The notes under the pieces: generated by a model
What the model was told of the DNA's origin: nothing
Databases searched by the model: none
The model's input: the letters and a program-made list of their open reading frames with translations, nothing else
Assembly (NCBI GenBank): GCA_034509925.1
Contig: CM067529.1
Coordinates: 10,151,001-10,215,000, forward strand
Direction: 5' to 3'
DNA length: 64,000 nt
Origin: Hirudinaria manillensis
Taxonomy: Eukaryota > Annelida > Clitellata > Hirudinida > Hirudinidae
Program-made: the position numbers and the translations under genes
Part shown: positions 56,568 through 64,000 of the stretch, piece by piece
Layout of the letters: each line of letters opens with the position of its first letter
How positions within the stretch are numbered: position 1 is the first letter of the stretch

Positions 56568-59500
56568 AGTGGCAGAATTGTTTCGAGGAAATGCTTTATG
56601 AACTTAGTGGTGGTGATGATTGTATGTTGCAATGAAGTTATAATGATGATTATGTTGTAAGAGTTGTTTGGAATATGGAAAATAAGTCTGACATGCAGAG
56701 ATGTCTGATGAACAGTTTCGTGTTTTGAGACGGGAAGTAATTGCAATTATTCTGGAACAGTTTGGGATTGAATTACCAGAGTTTCATATCAGGCTCTCAG
56801 AAAGTAACAAAAATGCTAAATGGAAGGGTATTAGTTCAGATCAGGCTTGTAGTAATTTGTGTTGGTGCTTCGAAACTGAACGCTGGCGTCGATATCGGGC
56901 GAAGATAAACAGATCGGCTTTTTCGAATCGTTCGATTATGTGGCGCATTTTTTTTTAGAGGAGGAGGAAGGGTTTTATGAGTGGTTAAAAGGCTGAGCTG
57001 AGAATAACCGTGTTTCTGGTGGCGTAGGAATATTTATGAACTTGGGGGATATGTATTGTAGAGCATGTTTTTCATTCTTCTTGCCATGGTAGCATTGAAA
57101 AGTCCAATTCTGTGGGACGTTGTTATATATTTGTATTTATTATTAGCAATTGTTCTGTATTTGTGTTTATTAGTGCGGACCTTAGAGTAAGGGTTAGATT
57201 TCGAAAGGATTTTGAGAACCTCTTAAAATAAGGATCGAGTTCGAGATAGTGCTGTTTTTGTAACTTTATGAACAGAGTTTTATATAAGAATGTTTTTATT
57301 TAAATTTAGTCACAGTTTTAATGGGTTTGTTATCGGAAGTTTTAACTTTTAAAAACAAGTCCACTTCCCCAAGGGACACAAACGCTCCAAAAACGTCTTA
57401 AATTTCCAAGAGATATTTTTAGAGTTTAGTTCTACATTTTACATTCTTTGGTACTAAGTCTTTCTAAATAATAATGCTAATAAAAGAATAAAATTGTTTT
57501 TTTTTAAATTCATTTAATCGATCAACTTCATTGGGAATTCAAAGATTTTCGTGATCCTTTGTACTGGTTGAATCGATCAATCACTTGTCGTATTAGTTTC
57601 GCTTGTCTGTCTGATCAATCGGGTAAAATTTTTCAAACTATGCTTGATTTGTTTCGTTTATAGTAAGTGTATTGATGATGATGAATGCGTTTGGTTCTTA
57701 GAATGTATGCTTAGGATTCTCTGAAGGCATGTTGTTCTTGTAGCAAGAATTTCGTAAGTTACAGCAACACAAATTTGCGGACACGTGTCGATAGGAATTT
57801 TTCTGTCAGCAAAGCTTTGCTGAGCATCAAGAAGAGAATCATAACAACGTGAGATCTAACAAAAGATTGTTGCACCAACAGCGTTGAAGATGCTGACAAT
57901 CTTTAATTTAAAAGCTGATAAATCCACTCTTTGGTCATCACGACATCTCAGACAACGTTGATTATTTTAAATCAATATTTAAGTGATTAAGAACTCCAGG
58001 CATCTGAAGTTTTGAAAAAAAGAAATTAAACAAATAATACGATGAAATTGCCAACAAAAAAAAAAGAATTGGAAAAACCGAAATGAAAAACAAAGCAAGA
58101 CCAGAATTTATTGGGCAATTTCGCTCTTTAATGGAAGAAAGCGTCAGAACCAAGATCATGGATCTTTTGGTCGATGCAAATAGCCTCAGTAATAATTATA
58201 ATAATGATGATGACGACGACGATGATGACCACTGGCGCAGCGTTTGGGGTCGGTCAGACAGGGTATGAGACGGTGGCTGGTGGCTGGTGGCGCCAAATGG
58301 GCTCAGAATATGAGATGGATTTGTAGGATTATATATTGAGCCCGTTAAATGAAAACTGAGTCGCACACTTAATTTAAGTAACACAATACAAAACGATACT
58401 GTTTCAACTGTCTGATGCATTGCCTATTGACTGGATTACAAGTCGAGCGTGCTGTGTTTTGGTGGAATGATCTACTGTAGTTTAGCAGAGAGAAACTGTT
58501 CTTAAGGGCATGGGTTGTCTGCCCTGTGGGTTGTTTGGGGTGTTTACATTTTGGCGCAGGCATTGTTTATAATTTATTTATAATGTAAACGAGCATAATC
58601 GTCCCAACTAATTGTTGTGAAGAGTGAAGATTTGGATGTCCTGCATGTCCGAACATCTTTTTGGCGTTTGGGCGTCAAATAGTCCGTAATGTATTCTTTG
58701 TAATGACATTGAAAGGAAAAGCTTTGAAAATGAAAAGTTTGAGAGAATTTCACAAAATTAATTTTTGTTGATAAATAAATATATTAAAACTTCACAGATA
58801 AATAAATTTGTGAGGTTTTAGATATTTCCATATTTCTGTACTTCAATTGAAATGATTTCAAGGATTCTAAAAAAAAGATAATTCGGGCTGATAATTACAG
58901 TCTGAGAGGATTATTAAGTGGTTTGCAACAAGGGAGATGCAAGAAATTTTGCCGTGAAACGCAGGAGAATTCGTAGACGCACGAGATAGGATCTTTTGAT
59001 GAATGAGCAGACGGGGCTAGCTATTTTGGAAAAGTGTCGGCGAATGACCGCTTTCATTTTGAATGATTTCCCTTGTCTAGTTCGGTCTAGCGAGTATTTT
59101 GTCTCTTTCCTATTTCAAGCGGATAAGAGTCTGATATTTATGGCGATAATAGATTATTAACTCCTTCCCTATACCATGTTGTTTGGATCGCTGTTATGAA
59201 CTCGATCGTTATGGACCAACCTGTTCTAACAATCTGACCAGAGGCATATGCTTTTGTAAATTGTCCATGAAGCGGACTTATTAGCGAATTCTGATGATAC
59301 TGATCGATGACTATAACATCATGCTAGAAATTTTGAGACGCATTTGTCGTCGACTTGTTGCGTGTTGTGTCTGAGTTGGTTTCCATTGAAGATGTAGCGT
59401 TAAAACTTCAAATCATTCTAGCACAAACACAGCCAAAACTCTTTTGACAAACCATTTTTCTTTCGCTACCCGAATAATTACTTCATTACTTAGTTCATTA

Positions 59501-59807
59501 ATTATATTAATGATTAATTATTTATACTTGTTTATTTTCGACCTGACAAAACAGCATGTTAAGTATGTGATGATTACATTATAATAATAATAATTAAAAT
59601 AAATTTTATTATATTACGTATAAATTACATGAATTATATAAAAATAAAAATTTAATTATTTTATTACATAATAATGTGATTTAATATTTAATGTAATTTT
59701 ACGCACTATTCATAATCTTTTGGGACGCACGTCGAAGACAGGAATCGGGTTTGTTAATAAAAACAAGTTCTCTCACAAATTTCTCATTGCTGCTAATTTC
59801 AAACAAG
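56568..59807. other. eIF3m 3' UTR and intergenic DNA
   Basis: The probable 3' UTR of eIF3m runs to about 57500. From there to the first eIF4B gene I see no spliceable exon series, RNA gene or transposon. The short ORFs (for example 56701-56958 and 58083-58268) have no recognisable domain. Confidence 0.5.
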
Positions 59808-60965
59808 ATGCCGTCCATTAAACAAAAAGGAAAGAAGAAGAAGGAAGTTACTCTGACATGGCAGGAGTTCATGAAAGATTCTGTTTCAACTGCCCCCGTT
59901 GTCACTTCGTGGGCTGCTGAGATGGAAAACGAAAATCCAGATGAAGAACCCGAAATTTTTGTCCACGTCAACCGTGACGCCCTTCCCTCTGCACCGAAGG
60001 CAGTCCGTGGAGCCGACGTCGACGAATCCAAGATACCCAACCAACCTCCGTACCAGGCTTACATTGGAAATCTTCCGTTCGAAGTTTCCGAGGAAGACAT
60101 TAGAAAATTCTTCAAGAATCTTTCGGTGGTGAACGTCAAATTGCAAACAGATAATGCCGGAAGACTTCGTGGATTTGGTTACGTCGAGTTTGAATCCAGA
60201 GAAATGCTTGTCGAATCTCTGGCCTACAATGACCTCCAAATCAAGGGAAGGGCCGTCAGAGTTGATTTAGCCACTCAAAACCAGGAAGGGGAGCGTGAAA
60301 GAAGGGACGATTTCCGCAGGAAAGATGAGGGCGAAGATAGGACCTCCAACGATTGGAGGAGAAAGGACGACGGGGCGTCTTCTGATAGATCGTTCAGGAG
60401 AGACGGTAGGGACTTTGACAACAAGTCTGGAGGGAGCAAACAAACAAGTTACAACAACAGGAACAACTATGGCGATCGTAGGGATAACGACGGCAACGTA
60501 GACAGAAACAGAGGTTTCGGAGGAAGGCAAACCTTCCAAAGTAGAGATGGTTTCCAGAACAGAGACAGGTTCGAGAGAAGGGACGACAATTTACGCGACA
60601 ACAGAAGCTTCGACAGGCGTCGCGACTTCGAAAGGAGGAGTGAAGCCGGAGAAGATGGATGGAGACAGGGAGGAAGGACCGACAATTGGAGGGAAAACAG
60701 TTGGAGGAGAGAAGGCCCTAGCCAGCCGACGGCCAATCGCAGGAGAGACGACGAAGAAGTAGAGAAAGTCGAAAAGCGATCAGTTGAGACGTCCGCCCCC
60801 AAGGAGCGCCCGAAGCTCAACCTGATGCCGAGGTCGAAACCCATCGAGGAGACCCTACGGACGGTGGCCGCCTCCTCGATCTTTGGAGGCGCCAAGCCCG
60901 TCGACACCAACCGTAGAGAGATGGAGATCGAAGAGAAACTGAAGAAGATGCAAATCACTAAGTGA
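59808..60965 (+). CDS. EIF4B: Eukaryotic translation initiation factor 4B, copy A, intronless
   Basis: RNA-binding cofactor that stimulates the eIF4A helicase while mRNA is prepared for scanning. 385 residues, shorter than vertebrate eIF4B (about 611). One RRM at about 83-155, with RNP2 Y-I-G-N-L-P (85-90) and RNP1 R-G-F-G-Y-V-E-F (121-128). It is followed by a long Arg/Asp/Gly/Phe-rich stretch (about 160-320) like the self-association (DRYG-type) region. The C-terminal signature K-E-R-P-K-L-N-L and S-S-I-F-G-G-A-K-P-V-D-T is diagnostic and separates it from eIF4H. The start is at M-P-S-I-K-Q-K-G-K-K-K-K; an upstream in-frame extension is less likely. AATAAA at 60985-60990 and 61001-61006. 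No introns, unlike eIF3m next door, so a retrogene origin is plausible. Confidence 0.94.
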   Translation: MPSIKQKGKKKKEVTLTWQEFMKDSVSTAPVVTSWAAEMENENPDEEPEIFVHVNRDALPSAPKAVRGADVDESKIPNQPPYQAYIGNLPFEVSEEDIRKFFKNLSVVNVKLQTDNAGRLRGFGYVEFESREMLVESLAYNDLQIKGRAVRVDLATQNQEGERERRDDFRRKDEGEDRTSNDWRRKDDGASSDRSFRRDGRDFDNKSGGSKQTSYNNRNNYGDRRDNDGNVDRNRGFGGRQTFQSRDGFQNRDRFERRDDNLRDNRSFDRRRDFERRSEAGEDGWRQGGRTDNWRENSWRREGPSQPTANRRRDDEEVEKVEKRSVETSAPKERPKLNLMPRSKPIEETLRTVAASSIFGGAKPVDTNRREMEIEEKLKKMQITK

Positions 60966-61573
60966 ACTTTATGAACTAATGTTTAATAAAATAATGTTTA
61001 AATAAAATTTGTTGATAATGTATAAAAACAAAGGCTTGGGATAGAGATGTTATATAGTTGCATAATTATTATGACAGATGACAGAATCCGTATATTTTTT
61101 TGGGCATGAACCCAATTGATATGAGTAATCAAAGACGATATGCAGTCAAATCTCGCTACTATTTCATCCGCTAATATGCCACCCTCAGAATTATGCCAAT
61201 TTTGCTCGGTCCCGACATAATAGCGAGACTTGACTGTTCTTGCTTATTCTCAACCTAACAGAAAAGGATGTTATGATGTCCTTATAATAACAACAACAAC
61301 AATACTATTAATAACAATAATAATAATTATAATAATAATAAAAATAATACAAGGAAAATGTTATATAGTTGCATAATTATAGGTAAATAATTATCATATT
61401 ACATAAATTTAAAAATTTAATTATTTTATTGCATAATAATGTGATTTAATATTTAATGTAATTTTACGCACGATTCATAATCTTTTGGGACGCACGTCGA
61501 AGACAGGAATCGGGTTTGTGAATAAAAAACTAGTTCTCTCACAAATTTCTCATTGCTGCTAATTTCAAACAAG

Positions 61574-62731
61574 ATGCCGTCCATTAAACAAAAAGGAAAG
61601 AAGAAGAAGGAAGTTACTCTGACATGGCAGGAGTTCATGAAAGATTCTGTTTCAACTGCCCCCGTTGTCACTTCGTGGGCTGCTGAGATGGAAAACGAAA
61701 ATCCAGATGAAGAACCCGAAATTTTTGTCCACGTCAACCGTGACGCCCTTCCCTCTGCACCGAAGGCAGTCCGTGGAGCCGACGTCGACGAATCCAAGAT
61801 ACCCAACCAACCTCCGTACCAGGCTTACATTGGAAATCTTCCGTTCGAAGTCTCCGAGGAAGACATTAGAAAATTCTTCAAGAACCTTTCGGTGGTGAAC
61901 GTCAAATTGCAAACAGATAATGCCGGAAGACTTCGTGGATTTGGTTACGTCGAGTTTGAATCCAGAGAAATGCTTGTCGAATCCCTGGCCTACAATGACC
62001 TCCAAATCAAGGGAAGGGCCGTCAGAGTTGATCTTGCCACTCAAAACCAGGAAGGAGAGCGTGAAAGGAGGAACGATTTCCGCAGGAAAGATGAGGGCGA
62101 AGACAGGACCTCCAACGATTGGAGGAGAAAGGACGACGGGGCGTCTTCTGATAGATCGTTCAGGAGAGACGGTAGGGACTTTGACAACGGGTCCGGAGGG
62201 TGCAACCAAAAAAGTTACAACAACAGGAACAACTATGGCGATCGTAGGGATAACGACGGCAACGTAGACAAAAACAGAGGTTTCGGAGGAAGGCAAACCT
62301 TCCAAAGTAGAGATGGCTTCCAGAACAGAGACAGGTTCGAGAGAAGGGACGACAATTTCCGCGACAACAGAAGCTTCGACAGGCGTCGCGACTTCGAAAG
62401 GAGGAGTGAAGCCGGAGAAGATGGATGGAGACAGGGAGGAAGGACCGACAATTGGAGGGAAAACAGTTGGAGGAGAGACGGCCCTAGCCAGCCGACGGCC
62501 AATCGCAGGAGAGACGACGAAGAAGTAGAGAAAGTCGAGAAGCGATCCGTCGAGCCGTCCGCCCCCAAGGAGCGCCCGAAGCTCAACCTGATGCCGAGGT
62601 CGAAACCCATCGAGGAGGCCCTACAGGCGGGGGCCGCCTCCTCGATCTTTGGCGGTGCCAAGCCCGTCGACACCAACCGGAGAGAGATGGAGATCGAAGA
62701 GAAACTGAAGAAGATGCAAATCACTAAGTGA
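61574..62731 (+). CDS. EIF4B: Eukaryotic translation initiation factor 4B, copy B, intronless
   Basis: Same length (385 residues) and domain layout as copy A. I count 13 amino-acid differences, all after the RRM, in the Arg/Asp-rich region and C-terminal part (for example K-S-G-G-S-K-Q-T versus G-S-G-G-C-N-Q-K, and E-E-T-L-R-T-V versus E-E-A-L-Q-A-G). The RRM is unchanged, so both copies probably make working protein, with drift limited to the disordered part. Polyadenylation signals AATAAA at 62751-62756 and 62767-62772 are conserved. Confidence 0.94.
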   Translation: MPSIKQKGKKKKEVTLTWQEFMKDSVSTAPVVTSWAAEMENENPDEEPEIFVHVNRDALPSAPKAVRGADVDESKIPNQPPYQAYIGNLPFEVSEEDIRKFFKNLSVVNVKLQTDNAGRLRGFGYVEFESREMLVESLAYNDLQIKGRAVRVDLATQNQEGERERRNDFRRKDEGEDRTSNDWRRKDDGASSDRSFRRDGRDFDNGSGGCNQKSYNNRNNYGDRRDNDGNVDKNRGFGGRQTFQSRDGFQNRDRFERRDDNFRDNRSFDRRRDFERRSEAGEDGWRQGGRTDNWRENSWRRDGPSQPTANRRRDDEEVEKVEKRSVEPSAPKERPKLNLMPRSKPIEEALQAGAASSIFGGAKPVDTNRREMEIEEKLKKMQITK

Positions 62732-62837
62732 ACTTTATGAAGTAATGTTTAATAAAATAATGTTTAAATAAAATTCGTTGATAATGTATAAAAACAAAGG
62801 CTTGGGATGGATATGTTATATAGTTGCATAATTATTA

Positions 62838-64000
62838 TTACATATAATTATATAATTAATTTAATATTATATATAATATAATGAACAGACATGACAGAAT
62901 AGAAGACAAGTCTAGAAAATATGATTTCTGAATTCATAGAACTAAGCCAGAAAGTTGACAGTTTTGCAACCAAAATCTCCGAAAAAAGAATCCAAATTGA
63001 TTTAGGGATTTGACCATTTGAACAAAAATTGTTGAGAACTTGAAAACAAAAGCTTGGGAGGGAGATTTTATATAGTTGCATGATTATTAAGCGGAATCGA
63101 GTTGGATTTTAGCGAGGACATTTATTATTGTTATTTTAAATGCCGATGGAGCTGTGGTTTGCGCATTATGTCCCCGTGGTTCTCTCAGGTCCATAAGGGG
63201 GACTTTAAATATTAGGTGGGGTTTTCATTATATCGTTTGTGGTCGAGTTTAAACTTTTGTTTGGTTGAGAAAATAAACAAAAAATAATAACAATAACAAT
63301 GCAAAAAAAATATTTATTTTGCATTTCGTAAATTTGGTTATTTGCTTTTAAAATAATCCGGAAATAAGACAAATAGAAGTCGTTGGAGCAAATAACGTAC
63401 AGACAATGGAATATAAGTTGCTGTAATGAGTTGTCGGTGTGTTGTTGATGCTTTGTTGTGTTGTTGCTTGATTGAACCGCCCACATCTTTGTGTGTGGCT
63501 TCAAGTTCCGTTCCGTGTCTCAGTTGAATTGCAGGGAAATTTGATTTTTAAGATCAACAAATTGACGCATAATGGATGTGAATTATACGATTAAATTTGT
63601 GATTAAATGAAATTATTTCCTTCAACTAAGTGGCCGATTTGGAAGTCCATCGCGTGGTAAAATCGTGATTGGCGTTTTTAAAATGAAATTATAAATATTC
63701 ACCAAAAATAGGAGAGAAATTCTGAAGTGAAAATTACGAAATCAAAGTGAGAAATGTTCTCAGATACCATCACCGAAAGTCGATAAGATCTTTCAAAGTG
63801 TCGCTGTGTGGCGCTGTCACGTTGTGTGACGAGACGGTCTAAAAATAAAAATAAACTTCAATAATCTTTTTTTTTTTCTCATCTGCAGATTTATATTTAG
63901 AATTATTTTTAGCATCAATGAAATCCCTTTTTTTAGGGTCGTTCTAAATATAGCATCCTACTAATTGCCCGTGACGTCAGCTGCCGTGGTGTAAATGAGT
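62838..64000. other. 3' end of window, no gene recognised
   Basis: AT-rich DNA with the extra border motif at about 63067 and a small GTTGTTG patch near 63440. No exon series or domain was seen on either strand. Confidence 0.5.
63067..63090 (+). repeat. Extra copy of the duplication-border motif
   Basis: AAAACAAAAGCTTGGGAGGGAGATTTTATATAGTTGCATGATTATTA resembles the 3' flank of both eIF4B copies (motif at 61049, 61359 and 62814). It is not preceded by an eIF4B gene. Suggests a further partial duplication or a short mobile repeat. Confidence 0.5.

Larger units (their letters stand above)
59646..62837 (+). repeat. Tandem duplication carrying the two eIF4B genes
   Basis: Segments 59646-61071 and 61411-62837 are near-identical direct copies (coding offset 1,766 bases). 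Similarity extends through the leader, the gene and the 3' flank to the motif TGTTATATAGTTGCATAATTAT. The spacer 61072-61410 has simple AAT/ACA repeats and another copy of the same motif at 61359-61380. A one-base indel distinguishes the leaders. Confidence 0.93.

Noticed and set aside
56701-56958. 85-codon ORF after eIF3m
   Set aside because: It lies inside the likely eIF3m 3' UTR and shows no domain or splice support.

Overview
This is animal nuclear DNA. The single-copy genes are split by spliceosomal introns with ordinary GT-AG borders, AATAAA polyadenylation signals follow the stop codons, and the intergenic DNA is very AT-rich and full of microsatellites. The proteins (Pol II RPB2, an ERM-type FERM protein, eIF3m, eIF4B, a secreted Ig protein) are metazoan in character. 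An invertebrate is most likely, but I cannot name a taxon from sequence alone.

Layout. 1-2040: a TATA-box promoter and a possible six-exon gene of unknown function with a frame break before its last exon. 2100-2710: an old dispersed repeat and a frameshifted C2H2 zinc-finger relic. 3082-6543: an intronless but fully open RPB2 gene. 6738-31251: the dominant feature, a head-to-tail array of a GC-rich non-LTR retrotransposon (3,972-bp unit, six complete copies plus two partial ends). Each copy encodes the same 1,215-residue zinc finger / reverse transcriptase / restriction-like endonuclease protein. 31361-31890: a diverged second copy of the 2100-2440 repeat. 32549-37552, minus strand: a five-exon gene for a small secreted Ig-domain protein. 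37553-45403: gene-poor and microsatellite-rich, including about 455 bp of a pentanucleotide repeat. 45404-51531: a 13-exon ERM/merlin-type gene. 53048-56567: a 9-exon eIF3m gene. 59808-62731: two nearly identical intronless eIF4B genes in tandem.

How it fits together. RPB2 is a transcription gene, and eIF3m and the eIF4B pair both serve translation initiation. There is no sign that these neighbours are co-regulated. The retrotransposon array is the real anomaly. It is almost identical from copy to copy, it starts and stops in the middle of the unit at both ends, and its base composition is unlike the flanks. Those end positions do not fit ordinary target-primed insertions. They suggest amplification of a circular or already tandem template, unequal exchange, or an assembly effect.

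Splice models were built by hand, using splice consensus, reading phase and remembered family similarity. No alignment or database search was run.
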